Shown here: positions 1 through 7,928 of the stretch, in pieces
How the letters are laid out: every line of letters starts with the position of its first letter
Position numbering within the stretch: position 1 is the first letter of the stretch
Origin: DATBFX01 sp036558305
GTDB lineage: Bacteria > Chloroflexota > Chloroflexia > Thermomicrobiales > UBA6265
Length of the DNA stretch: 28,189 bases
Direction: 5' to 3'
Assembly (NCBI GenBank): GCA_036558305.1
Contig: DATBFX010000288.1
Coordinates: forward strand, 1-28,189
Program-made: the position numbers and the translations under genes
Notes under the pieces: generated by a model
Told to the model about the DNA's origin: nothing
The model's input: the letters and a program-made list of their open reading frames with translations, nothing else
The model's database searches: none

Positions 1-843
1 TTCGCCGCGGATGCCCTTGGCCGGTGGCAACGCCTGGGCCAGGCGGACTGGATCGGTGAGGCGCTCGACACCCTGGGACGGAGTGCGCGGGCTCGGGGCG
101 ACCTCGACCGGGCCGAGGAGTTGTTGTCGCATGCGGTCGAGGCGGCGCGGGCCGCGGGCCCGATCATGTCGCACGCCATGGCGTTGAGCGGTCTCGGTAC
201 CTGTGCGGTCGACCGGGGCGATTACCGGCGGGCCGCGGCGTTGTTCGCCGAAGCCTTACCACTGTTTGTCGCCAGCAACAACCCGACCGTCGTCGAAGGC
301 TGCCTCACCCACCTGGGGTTCATCGCGGGAGTCACCGGGCGGGCGCCGCAAGCCGCACGCCTGCTCGGAGCGGCCGAGGCCCGCTCCGAGCGGAATGGAC
401 TCCCGTGGTCCCCGACCGACCGTGCTCGGCTTGCGCCCGCGTTGGAGCGGGCCCGCGGCGGGCTGCCGGAGGCCGATTTCGCCGCGGCTTGGGCGGCGGG
501 CCGGGATTTGCCGATGCCGCAGGCCGTCGCGGAGGCGTTGACGGTCGCCGAGGTGGTAGTGGCCGAACCGGCTCCTGACGATGTCGCCCGGACCCCGGCG
601 CTACCAAAGGCGGCGTTCGGCTTGACCCCGCGGGAATCCGAGGTCTTCGGACTCCTGGCCGAGGGCCGCTCCGACCGCGAGATCGGGGAGGCGCTGTTCA
701 TCAGCCCCAAGACCGCCGGCGTCCACGTCGGCAACATCCTCGCCAAACTCGGCGTGCACAACCGCGGCGAAGCGATCGCGTTCGCTCACCGCGCCGGTCT
801 GGTCCAGGCAGCCCGCGCCGGCCCGTCCTCGTCCACCCGTTAA
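1..843 (+). CDS. LuxR-family regulator, C-terminal part (TPR-like region + LuxR HTH)
   Basis: The reading frame is open from the first base, so the gene starts outside the window; 280 residues are visible. The first ~150 residues are Ala/Arg/Leu-rich helical repeats (for example GDLDRAEELL and GDYRRAAALFAEALPLF) that look like TPR units. The last ~65 residues form a LuxR/GerE helix-turn-helix: LTPRESEVFGLLAEG, then SDREIGEALFISPKTAGVHV and ILAKLGVHNRGEA. This is the usual C-terminus of large ATPase-TPR regulators, which bind DNA through the HTH and sense ligands or partners through the TPR part. The ATPase domain, if present, would be upstream of the window. The stop codon overlaps a short palindrome at 839-858. 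Target genes are unknown; the secreted protein downstream is on the same strand but 230 bp away. Confidence 0.9.
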   Translation, partial: FAADALGRWQRLGQADWIGEALDTLGRSARARGDLDRAEELLSHAVEAARAAGPIMSHAMALSGLGTCAVDRGDYRRAAALFAEALPLFVASNNPTVVEGCLTHLGFIAGVTGRAPQAARLLGAAEARSERNGLPWSPTDRARLAPALERARGGLPEADFAAAWAAGRDLPMPQAVAEALTVAEVVVAEPAPDDVARTPALPKAAFGLTPRESEVFGLLAEGRSDREIGEALFISPKTAGVHVGNILAKLGVHNRGEAIAFAHRAGLVQAARAGPSSSTR

Positions 844-858
844 GGACTTCTCCTTAAC
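839..858. repeat. 8-bp perfect palindrome overlapping the stop codon
   Basis: GTTAAGGA and TCCTTAAC flank a CTTC loop, and the TAA stop of the regulator lies in the left arm. A further TTAAGG copy occurs near 886. It could be a weak terminator hairpin or an operator. No U-tract follows. Confidence 0.45.
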
Positions 859-965
859 TCATCCGACCCGGCGCGTCCCGCCGAATTAAGGGGTTTGCCC
901 GATGCGCCGGTCGTCGGTTTCGGGCAGGCTATCGGCATCTCCGAATCCAACGTCATCGGACGCTC

Positions 966-981
966 TTCACACCCTCGCAAC
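966..981 (+). promoter_or_regulatory. Putative Crp-like operator (GTYRC-N6-GYRAC)
   Basis: TTCAC-ACCCTC-GCAAC matches 9 of 10 half-site positions of the repeat found upstream of several genes in this window. It ends 91 nt before the ATG of the secreted protein at 1073. Confidence 0.4.
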
Positions 982-1072
982 GGAGGAATGGCCAACCGCC
1001 GTCGGCCTCGGCAGCCGGCCACAGACCGTCGTACCCACCGGAGGACGACCGTTTCACCAAAAGGAGCACGCC

Positions 1073-1723
1073 ATGTCCACGAAGACCCGTTCCTTGTCGC
1101 CCCGCCTCGTCGCCGTATTCGCCGTCGTCGCCGTCGCCGCGGTTACCCTCGTCGGTCACCCGGTCCACGGCACCGCCAAATCCTCGGCCGCCGCGGTCTC
1201 GACCTTTTCGGCCGACGATGCGGTCAAGCTGGTCACGGGCAAGGATGGCGTGCTGCGCTTCGAGACCGCCGAGGACCACACCCGCTACGTCTGGGCCGGC
1301 AACCCGCCGCTCGCGGACGGTCTGCCCGCCGGCGACACCGCCTTCATCACCCAGGGCTACATCTACCCGGCGGGCACCCTGAAGGGCACCGACGGCGTCC
1401 TGCCCGACGGCTCCCCCGAGTTTCCCGACAAGGTGCTTGGCCAGTGGACCTGCACCGGCTGGTGGGTCGGCGCCGGCGAACGGAGCGAGACGGCGCCGTG
1501 GATTTCGACCCACGTCTTCAACTTCGGCGCCGCACCGGGCAAGGCGATGTTGCTCACCACCGGCTACGACGTCGACGACCTGGTCATCCCGATCGACCGG
1601 GCGGTTACCGGCGGGTCCGGAACGTACGCTGGCGCGCGCGGCGTCCAGACCGAGGTCAACCTCGGCTACAACGCGACCAACGGGATCAACATCACGTACG
1701 AAATCCGGCTCGGCGGCGCATAG
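1073..1723 (+). CDS. Secreted protein, allene-oxide-cyclase/dirigent-like barrel
   Basis: A 216-residue protein. The ATG at 1073 follows an AAAAGGAG ribosome site (1059-1066) and opens a clear signal peptide: a basic start (TKTRSLSPR) and a hydrophobic stretch (VAVFAVVAVAAVTLVG, residues ~12-28). The mature part is rich in Gly, Thr and aromatic residues. Its features recall the AOC-barrel/dirigent-like superfamily: QGYIYPAGTL near residue 100, GQWTCTGWW, THVFNFG, and a late VTGGSGTYAGARG segment followed by an N-rich strand. Bacterial members are exported proteins of mostly unknown function. The family call comes from motif resemblance only. A Crp-like site lies 91 nt upstream and a strong hairpin (1766-1798) follows the gene. 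Enzymatic activity should not be assumed. Confidence 0.75.
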   Translation: MSTKTRSLSPRLVAVFAVVAVAAVTLVGHPVHGTAKSSAAAVSTFSADDAVKLVTGKDGVLRFETAEDHTRYVWAGNPPLADGLPAGDTAFITQGYIYPAGTLKGTDGVLPDGSPEFPDKVLGQWTCTGWWVGAGERSETAPWISTHVFNFGAAPGKAMLLTTGYDVDDLVIPIDRAVTGGSGTYAGARGVQTEVNLGYNATNGINITYEIRLGGA

Positions 1724-1765
1724 GCGCTCACGCGGAATACCGAAGCCCGATCACCAAGTCGGCAA

Positions 1766-1798
1766 GGGGCGGGCCCGGCATGCTGCTGGGCCCGTCCC
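1766..1798. terminator. Hairpin between convergent genes, likely bidirectional terminator
   Basis: An 11-bp stem, GGGGCGGGCCC (1766-1776) pairing with GGGCCCGTCCC (1788-1798) with one G-U pair, around an 11-nt loop. It lies between the converging secreted-protein and deacetylase genes. No clear U-run follows on either strand, so the terminator role is inferred from stem strength and position. Confidence 0.55.
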
Positions 1799-1802
1799 GT
1801 TC

Positions 1803-2744
1803 CTACGGCGCGATCACCTCGGCTACCGTTCCGAAGGCGTAGCCACGGGCGCGCAGCGTCTGGATGATCCGCTCCAACGCCGCCGCGTCGTGCGAGGCCG
1901 CGCCGACGTGCATCAGCACGATCACGCCGTTGCCGGCACCGCCGACGACCTTCTGGTAGATCTGGTCGGTCGTGGCACCGTTCCAACCCATCGTGTCGAT
2001 CGTCCAGAGAACGGTCTTGCTGTAACCGGCGGCGCCGACGTCGCGCAGCACCGACCAATCGCGGTCGGCGAACGGCGGCCGCCAGTAGGGTTTGGATGTC
2101 TTGCCGCCGATCCCCCGGATCTTGGTCTCATTCGCCGCGAGTTGACTGAGGCGTTTCGCCGGACTGATCGGGCCCGAGGGATCCGAAGTCCCGGTAAAAG
2201 ATGGATGGTTGAGCGTGTGGTTGAGGATCTGGTTGCCGTCGGCCGCGATCCAGGCCGCGTAGTCCGGGTACTTCGAGATCCACGATCCGGTGAGCCCGAA
2301 GCTTGCCGGAATCTCGTATTCCTCGAGGATCTCGATGATTTGCTCGGTATGACCGAGATCGGCGCCGGCGTCGAACGTGAGCGCGATCATCTTGCGCTTC
2401 GTGTTGCCCCGATAGATCTCCCGCGACGGCGTGCCGTCGAGCGTGACGAACCAGGAGTTGACGTAGCCGGTTTTGCCGAGTGCGGTGACCTTGAACCAGT
2501 CACTCGACGTGCCGGTGATCGTCAGCTTGGTCCCGTTGGGGAGCGCCACGATGACCGGCCCCGACCATGAAGCGCGGGTCCGCAGATTGATACCGCCGGC
2601 GTTGGTCACCTTTCCGGTTACGCCGGAGAGGGTAACCGCCTGCGCGGTCGCGGGTTGCGACAAACCGGCACCGAGTGTCACCACGACGAGCAGGAGCACG
2701 GCAAGACAACGCCCGCCGCGCGTGACGTGAGTGCGCGACCACAT
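1803..2744 (-). CDS. Secreted polysaccharide deacetylase with N-terminal bacterial SH3 domain
   Basis: A 313-residue exported carbohydrate esterase-4 (NodB) protein that probably removes N-acetyl groups from peptidoglycan or another wall polysaccharide. The signal peptide is CLAVLLLVVVTLGAGLSQPATA. An SH3_3-type domain follows (GKVTNAGGINLRTRAS to GYVNSWFV, residues ~40-100), then the NodB domain. All five NodB motifs are visible: TFDAGAD (catalytic and metal Asp), NHTLNHPSF (metal His pair), RPPFADRD, LWTIDTMGW and VLMHVGA. TFDAGAD replaces the commoner TFDDG but keeps both aspartates. The ATG at 2744 was chosen because GGAAAGGAGG (2751-2760, reverse strand) sits just upstream; an in-frame ATG six codons earlier has no such site. 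The gene is divergent from PEP synthase and convergent with the secreted protein. Confidence 0.9.
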   Translation of the reverse strand: MWSRTHVTRGGRCLAVLLLVVVTLGAGLSQPATAQAVTLSGVTGKVTNAGGINLRTRASWSGPVIVALPNGTKLTITGTSSDWFKVTALGKTGYVNSWFVTLDGTPSREIYRGNTKRKMIALTFDAGADLGHTEQIIEILEEYEIPASFGLTGSWISKYPDYAAWIAADGNQILNHTLNHPSFTGTSDPSGPISPAKRLSQLAANETKIRGIGGKTSKPYWRPPFADRDWSVLRDVGAAGYSKTVLWTIDTMGWNGATTDQIYQKVVGGAGNGVIVLMHVGAASHDAAALERIIQTLRARGYAFGTVAEVIAP

Positions 2745-3015
2745 CGCGCGCCTCCTTTCCATCCACGACGATTGTCCTCCTCACTCCCTATCAACGTCGC
2801 CAAATTGCTGAAACGAGCGTTGCAGCTCCGCACCAAAGTCCGCCACACGACCGCGGCTGTTGCGCGGCTGTCACGACCGCGACGTCCTTGTTGCCCACCT
2901 GACAGTCCCCACCGGGCACGATAGGTGTGAGCATCGAGCGCGCCACGCCTCGTGGCACGCGGCGAAGGTTCGGTGCCGCCGGTTTCCCGGAGGTCCAAGA
3001 CGAAAGAGGCGACTC
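2745..3015. promoter_or_regulatory. Divergent promoter region, deacetylase / PEP synthase
   Basis: 271 bp without a convincing gene. It contains two near-matches to the shared Crp-like repeat: GTTGC-AGCTCC-GCACC at 2819-2834, 74 nt from the deacetylase start, and GTTGC-GCGGCT-GTCAC at 2859-2874. A GTCAC-GACC-GCGAC variant with a 4-nt spacer follows at 2870-2883. Promoter elements could not be assigned. Confidence 0.35.
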
Positions 3016-5303
3016 ATGGTGACCGCAACGCAACAGCGCCCGTCCGGCACAAGCGAACGGACGGGCATCTACGTTCGTTGGTTCGAAGAGCTGACGAAGA
3101 CGGATACCGCGATCGCGGGGGGAAGGGCGCCAACCTCGGCGAGATGACGCGGGCCGGTTTGCCGGTTCCACCCGGTTTCGTCGTCACCGCCCGCGCCTAC
3201 CACGACTTCCTCGACCTCGCCGGTCTCCGCGAGACGATCGACGCCAGGATCCGCACACTGGACGTGGACGATCACGAACAATTGGAGGCAGCGGCAAAGG
3301 AGCTCCAACGGGCCACCCGCGATGCGGCGATGCCGGATGCGGTTCGGGCGACGATCGTCGCCGGCTATCGCGACCTCGCCGATCGGACCGGCAAACCCGA
3401 CGTCTCGGTCGCCGTCCGCTCGTCGGCGACGATGGAGGACACGGAAGCCGCCTCGTTCGCGGGGATGAACCGGAGTTTCCTCAACGTCCACGGCGAAGAG
3501 GACGTCGTCGCCAGGGTCCGCGAGGTTTGGGCATCGCTCTACGGCCCGCGCGTCATCTCTTACCGGAAGCGGATGAACCTCCCCGGCGAACCGGAGATCG
3601 CGTCGATCGCGCAACAGATGATCGACGCCGAAACGTCCGGGGTCGGGTTCTCGGTCGACCCCGCCACCGGCGATCCCACGGCGATCGTGATCGAGGGCGC
3701 GTTCGGTCTCGGCGAGGTCGTCGTCTCGGGCCAGGTCGAACCCGACCATTACGGGGTGAACAAAGCGGACCCGCGCCTGAAGTCGGCCCGGATCGGGTAC
3801 AAGCGCTTCATGCTGACGCGGGACGATGCCGGCAACAACCTCCGCGTCGATCTACCGCCGGAGCGAGCCGACGCCCGGGTGTTGACCGACGAGCAGGTGG
3901 CGGCCGTCGCCGAACTCGTCCGGCGCGCCGAGGAGCACTACGGGACGCCCCACTCCACCGAGTGGGCGTTCGTCGGCAAAGACCTTTACATCGTCCAGTC
4001 GCGTCCGGTCACCTCGGGTGGCAAACGCCCGGCGGCGCCCGGAACCCCCGAGGCGGCGACGGAGCGCAAGGTGCTCCTGCGCGGTCTCGGCGCCAGTCCC
4101 GGCACCATCTTCGGCGTCGCCCGCGTCGTCCGCACGATCGACGAGGCCGACGGGCTGCAACCGGGCGAAATCCTGGCGCCGGCGATGACCTCGCCCGACT
4201 GGGTGCCGTTCATGCGGCGGGCCGGGGCGATCGTCACCGCTCACGGCGGGATGACGTCACACGCGGCGATCGTCTCGCGCGGACTCGGACTCCCCTGCGT
4301 CGTCGGCACCCGCCACGCCACCGAGACGCACCAGGGCGGTTCGACGATCACGGTCGATGGCGGCGCGGGCGTGGTCTACGCCGGCGCCGTCGCCGCCGCA
4401 CCGGCGGTTCCCGTCGTCCAGGCGCGATTGGTGACGGCGACGAAGTTGATGGTCAATCTCGGCGAGCCGGAGCGGGCCCAGGAGGTTGCGGCCCGGCCGG
4501 TCGACGGGGTGGGTCTGCTGCGGGCGGAGTTCATGCTCCTCTCGGCGCTTCAGGGCACGCACCCGCGACGTCTGCTCGCCAACGGACGCGGCGAGGAGTT
4601 CGTCGATCGGATGACGGAGCAACTGCGGGTCTTTGCCGACGCCTTTGCGCCGCGTCCGGTGATCTACCGCCCGACCGACTTTCGGACCAACGAGTTCCGC
4701 GGTCTGAAAGGCGGCGAGGAGTTCGAGCCGAAGGAAGAGAACCCGATGATCGGGTTGCGCGGCGCCTACCGCTACGTGCGCGACCCCGAACTCTTCCGGT
4801 TGGAGTTGCAGGTGCTGCGCCGCATCCGCGAGACGCGCCCGAACCCGCAGTTGATGACCCCGTTCGTGCGCACCGAGCGCGAGTTGCGCGCCTGCGTCCG
4901 CCTGGTCGAGGAATCGGGTCTGCTGGACGAGCGCGATTTCGAACTCTGGATCATGGCCGAGGTGCCTTCGGTCGTCCACTGGCTCGACGCCTACGCGAAA
5001 CTCGGCGTCAAGGGCGTCTCGATCGGTTTCAATGACCTGACGCAACTGGTGCTCGGCGTCGACCGGGACAGCGAGCCGCTGGCACCGCTCTTCGACGAAC
5101 GCGACCACGCGGTGACGGAGACGATCCGCGCGATCGTGACGACCTGCCGCCGGCTGGGGATCCACTCCTCGATCTGCGACCGGGCCCCGTCGGTCCACCC
5201 CGACTACGCGGAGACACTCGTCCGCTTCGGGATCGACTCGATCTCGGTCAACCCGGACGCGATCGGCCAGACGCGCTACAACATCGCCGCCGCCGAGCAA
5301 TGA
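3016..5303 (+). CDS. ppsA: Phosphoenolpyruvate synthase (pyruvate, water dikinase), apparent 1-nt frameshift near codon 36
   Basis: This enzyme converts pyruvate + ATP + H2O to PEP + AMP + Pi in gluconeogenesis. The natural start is the ATG at 3016 (AAAGAGG just upstream), encoding the typical opening YVRWFEELTKTDTAIAGG. At the G-run 3117-3122 the frame breaks: continuing family sequence (GGKGANLGEMTRAGLPVPPGF) lies in another frame that runs on to 5303. One extra G would join them into a ~762-residue protein, close to the E. coli length of 792. The remaining domains are intact: ATP-grasp (SVAVRSSATMEDTEAASFAG, GLGEVVVSGQVEPD), the swivelling domain with phospho-His in GGMTSHAAIVSRG (near residue 416), and the PEP-binding barrel ending ICDRAPS and GIDSISVNPD. 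As written, the first 36 codons are out of frame and lead to a TGA at 3145-3147. Confidence 0.9.
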
Positions 5304-5359
5304 CTCCTTTTGGAAGGACGCTGGCGAACGGAGGAATCGTAAACCCGATGACGAACGAG

Positions 5360-5412
5360 GAGAGGTTCTTCGCCCCGCTCCCACCTTTCTTGAGCGGGGC
5401 GAAGAACCTCTC
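5360..5412. terminator. Perfect 21-bp hairpin after PEP synthase
   Basis: The arms 5360-5380 and 5392-5412 are exact reverse complements (outer GAGAGG/CCTCTC, inner GCCCCGCTC/GAGCGGGGC) around an 11-nt pyrimidine-rich loop. It lies between the convergent PEP synthase and DUF4389 genes, so it could terminate both. It is unusually long and perfect for a terminator and has no U-tract; a REP-like element is an alternative. Confidence 0.6.
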
Positions 5413-5462
5413 GTGTCCCTCCCCGTTTCACCCGGCCCAACCATCCGAGCTCGTAACCAGAC

Positions 5463-6094
5463 TCACGGCTCCAGGCGGAACGGCGGGTACTCGTCGGTGA
5501 CGAGGGTCAGCGCGTAGCCGACCACCCGATCGTTCCAGCGGATGACGCCCTCGACGAAGGAGAACAGCCCCCGCGGATACCGTCCGGTGAAAAGCATGGC
5601 GACCATGCCACGATCACGACCACGATCGCCGCGAGATCGAGGACGACCAGAACGAGGTAATGCGGGATCGCCAGGAACCGCTTGACCAACGGCAGCCAGC
5701 GGTTGAGGTCGCGCGCCGCGTCCGGGTAGGCGTAGTCGAGGCGGACCGCCTGCTGCTCGTCGGTCGACGGGTAGCGATCGTCCATCAGCGCCAGGTACGC
5801 CACCACCCGGTTCGCGAAACGGTGCAATTCGAGGTTCCAATCGAACCACCACCGCGGGTACTTCTGACGAAACAGGATCATCAAGAGCAGCGCATCGAAC
5901 AGCCGTCCTCCCGCCCCCAAGGCCACGGCCCCGTTGTCGTAGTCCCAGTTCCACTGCGAGGTGCCACCGGAAACCGCCCCCAGGACGATCAGGATCGGCA
6001 TCGCCACGAAAGGCCGAAACAGGGTCGTCAGCCGGCTGAGCGGGCGATCCGGGTAGTCGATGGAGAACCGGAAGGGATAGCTGGCCTGGTTCAT
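5463..6094 (-). CDS. DUF4389 membrane protein, apparent 1-nt frameshift
   Basis: The DUF4389 family comprises small membrane proteins of unknown function. The ATG at 6094 begins NQASYPFRFSIDYPDRPLSR, and hydrophobic segments follow (FVAMPILIVLGAVSGG, LLLMILF, LVLVVLDLAAIVVVIVAW). The family's usual ending, LFTGRYPRGLFSFVEGVIRW and TDEYPPFRLEP, is present but in another frame. The break lies at about 5602, where one T appears to be missing (reverse strand ATGGTCGCC, expected ATGGTTCGCC). Corrected, the protein would be ~210 residues with a complete WFAMLFTG junction. As written, the frame diverges after VAW and stops at 5507. The gene sits between the 21-bp hairpin and a nested inverted repeat. 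Confidence 0.8.
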
Positions 6095-6112
6095 CGCTCA
6101 CCCCTCGTATCG

Positions 6113-6191
6113 ACGGAAGGCGGGGGAAGGCGGAACAGAGCGGAAGGAAGGACGCCCTTCCGCTCGGTCCCAATCCCCTCCCGCCTTCCGT
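6113..6191. repeat. Nested inverted repeats between flavodoxin and DUF4389 genes
   Basis: The outer pair is ACGGAAGGCGGG (6113-6124) with CCCGCCTTCCGT (6180-6191), 12 bp perfect. Inside it is a 10-bp hairpin, GAGCGGAAGG (6138-6147) with CCTTCCGCTC (6156-6165), with an 8-nt loop. It lies just after the flavodoxin stop and could end its transcript. Confidence 0.5.
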
Positions 6192-6197
6192 CCTCCG

Positions 6198-6656
6198 TCA
6201 CGCGTCGCGATCGGCCACGCACGCCAGGTTCTCTGCCCAAGACGTCGCCCGCGCCAACTCGCCCTCCGCAAGCGGCCCCTCGCCCCCCGCGACGATGAAG
6301 CTGCCGGGTTCGACGAGCAGGCGCCCGCCCTTCCGGCCCAGTTGTTTGGCGATCCCGCGCGCGGCCGAACCGCTGAGCACCACCGGCCACCCCAGACGCG
6401 TGTCGAACGCGGCGACCGCCATCCCCGAGACGACGGCGTCAGGCAATCGGTCGAGGTACGCCTTCATTGGCTTGTCCATCCCGTGGGCATGGGTCGGGCC
6501 GCCGACGACGAGGAGATCGGTTCCCGGTGGGATCGCCTCCGCCTGGGCAACCGGTCGGACCTCGATTGGACCGTGGCCCGCGAGGACGGCACCGATCGCG
6601 CGGGCGATCTGTTCGGTATTCCCGTATACCGAGTCGTAGACGACGAGCGCGTTCAT
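6198..6656 (-). CDS. Flavodoxin family protein
   Basis: A 152-residue cytoplasmic FMN-binding electron carrier, the normal length for a short-chain flavodoxin. The N-terminal phosphate-binding loop is MNALVVYDSVYGNTEQIA (SVYGNT in place of the common T/S-x-T-G-x-T). LLVVGGPTHAHGMDKPMK and FDTRLGWPVVLSGSAARGIAKQL are the second and third FMN-facing regions. The same short form is common as a stand-alone 'flavodoxin/nitric oxide synthase' family protein in actinobacteria and Chloroflexota; the redox partner is unknown. GAAGGAGGGAGCGATC precedes the ATG. It is divergent from the 2TM gene, with a 245-bp shared upstream region that carries one Crp-like half-site facing each gene. Confidence 0.9.
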   Translation of the reverse strand: MNALVVYDSVYGNTEQIARAIGAVLAGHGPIEVRPVAQAEAIPPGTDLLVVGGPTHAHGMDKPMKAYLDRLPDAVVSGMAVAAFDTRLGWPVVLSGSAARGIAKQLGRKGGRLLVEPGSFIVAGGEGPLAEGELARATSWAENLACVADRDA

Positions 6657-6751
6657 GATCGCTCCCTCCTTCGGTCATTCCATTGCTCGCTACGGTAGCG
6701 GCCACCGCGTCAGGCAGGCGTCTACGTCCGAGCGCGCCCCGTGACAACATC

Positions 6752-6767
6752 GTTGCAACATCGGACC
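6752..6767 (-). promoter_or_regulatory. Putative Crp-like half-site before flavodoxin
   Basis: On the plus strand GTTGC-AACATC-GGACC: one perfect half-site and one poor one (3 of 5). It is 95 nt from the flavodoxin start, the same distance as the better sites elsewhere. Confidence 0.3.
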
Positions 6768-6789
6768 AAACGATCCGGTTCACCCGACT

Positions 6790-6805
6790 GTGGCGGAACT
6801 GCGAC
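6790..6805 (+). promoter_or_regulatory. Putative Crp-like operator before the 2TM gene
   Basis: GTGGC-GGAACT-GCGAC fits GTYRC-N6-GYRAC at 9 of 10 half-site positions. With the preceding CT it matches the copy at 11919-11936 at 14 of 18 bases. It ends 96 nt before the ATG at 6902. Confidence 0.45.
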
Positions 6806-6901
6806 ACCGGCCATCGATTTGTGAACTCCATCTCGACGCCCCGCGGCGTACCGTGCGTGCGGATGGGGTCGACCGCAACGCGGTCGAGAGAGGAGGTCAC
6901 G

Positions 6902-7198
6902 ATGGACCCGACGGGACAAGATGCCCGCTATCAGCAGGCGAAACAGCGCGTCGAGGCACTCAAGGGGTTTTACACGCACCTGGCCGTCTACACCATTTTC
7001 AACACCGGTCTGTTCTTGCTCAACCTGGCGACGGACCGCGGCAATTGGTGGTTCTACTGGCCGTTGCTCGGCTGGGGTGTCGCCCTGGCGATCCACGCGG
7101 TCGTCCTGCTCACGATCGAGGGGCCGCGCGGGCACGCCTGGGAAGAGCGCAAGATCCGCGAGTTGATGGAGCGCGACCAGAGCGCCGGGCAGGCGTAG
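6902..7198 (+). CDS. 2TM domain-containing membrane protein
   Basis: A 98-residue protein with a short charged N-terminus (RYQQAKQRVEALKGFYTH), two membrane helices (LAVYTIFNTGLFLLNLA and FYWPLLGWGVALAIHAVVLL) and a basic C-terminal tail (WEERKIRELMERDQ). This is the layout of the 2TM family (PF13239), whose function is largely unknown and which is often attached to LytTR or histidine kinase proteins. The ATG at 6902 is set by AGAGGAGGTCACG directly upstream; longer in-frame extensions lack protein-like composition. The next gene starts 43 bp downstream, so the two are probably co-transcribed. A Crp-like site lies 96 nt upstream. Confidence 0.85.
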   Translation: MDPTGQDARYQQAKQRVEALKGFYTHLAVYTIFNTGLFLLNLATDRGNWWFYWPLLGWGVALAIHAVVLLTIEGPRGHAWEERKIRELMERDQSAGQA

Positions 7199-7241
7199 GC
7201 GCGAGCGCGCAGCACGATCGCGATTCGCCAAGGAGGCCCCA

Positions 7242-7718
7242 ATGGCGCCTGCCACAACAGATCGTCCGCCGATCATCGGTGTGGTCGCCGATCGGCTACG
7301 GACGCCGCGACAGCGGCGATTTGCGCTCTACGCGGTCAAGGGCAGCCACACCCTGATCTTCTTCGCACTGGGTACCGGCGTGCTGGAAACGGTGCGCGCC
7401 GGCGTCTCCGGCAGGACCTCGCGCGCGACCGGTCCGGCGATCGCCGCGACGATCGGCGAGGGAATCATCCTGGTCACCAATGGGAACCGCTGCCCGCTCA
7501 CGAATCTCGCCGAGGCCCTGGGAGCGACCGACGGGCGGGTCTCCGACATCTTCCTCCCCAACTGGTTCGCCCGGCACATCCCCTCGATCTGCACCACGCT
7601 CTTCGGGTTCGGCCTCGGCCGCCTGATCGAAGCCCAAACGCGCGAGGGCGCCCGAGCGGACGTACTCTTCCCATCGAGAGGAGTCCGCGCGGGCGCTCGC
7701 GAACCACCACGCCGTTAG
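7242..7718 (+). CDS. Conserved hypothetical membrane protein
   Basis: 158 residues beginning at an ATG preceded by AAGGAGG. The hydrophobic segments are modest: SHTLIFFALGTGVLETVRAGVSG, then AIAATIGEGIILVTNGNRCPLTNLAEALGA, then VSDIFLPNWFARHIPSICTTLFGFGLG. The block NGNRCPLTNLAE followed by DIFLPNWFA is characteristic of a small family of actinobacterial and Chloroflexota membrane proteins without known function. A resemblance to DUF2784-type proteins is possible but unproven. The last ~25 residues are Arg-rich and may not be conserved. It lies 43 bp after the 2TM gene and ends one base before the MITE-like repeat, so the repeat may have altered its 3' end. Confidence 0.65.
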   Translation: MAPATTDRPPIIGVVADRLRTPRQRRFALYAVKGSHTLIFFALGTGVLETVRAGVSGRTSRATGPAIAATIGEGIILVTNGNRCPLTNLAEALGATDGRVSDIFLPNWFARHIPSICTTLFGFGLGRLIEAQTREGARADVLFPSRGVRAGAREPPRR

Positions 7719-7891
7719 CCCGGATTATTCGTGGACGCCGCCACCCCCAAACGGTCATTCCGAGCGCGGTCGAGGCCTCCCCTCCACTCCGGGGCATGGC
7801 GCCAACCAGACGCCGCCTCCGCCGCGCTCCGGGAGATTCCTCGGCAGGCGCGGAACGGCGAGGGGGCGGGGGCGGTCGTGAATAATCCGGG
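7719..7891. mobile_element. MITE-like element, 173 bp with perfect 12-bp terminal inverted repeats
   Basis: The ends are CCCGGATTATTC (7719-7730) and GAATAATCCGGG (7880-7891). Beyond these, the arms stay loosely complementary for about 30 bp. The interior includes CATTCCGAGCGCGG and GGAGATTCCTCGG segments that are partly complementary across the element. There is no coding potential and no clear target-site duplication. It begins directly after the TAG of the preceding gene. Confidence 0.6.
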
Positions 7892-7928
7892 TTGGGGCGT
7901 GTCGGCAAACCCGCGCTTCAAGGTGCAG

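Noticed and set aside
2952..3015. N-terminal extension of PEP synthase in the downstream frame from an ATG at 2952
   Set aside because: The extension does not resemble the family; the real N-terminus is in the other frame from 3016, so the extension exists only because of the frame break.
3527..5035. Long forward open frame inside PEP synthase
   Set aside because: Arg-rich out-of-frame sequence over a conserved enzyme frame.
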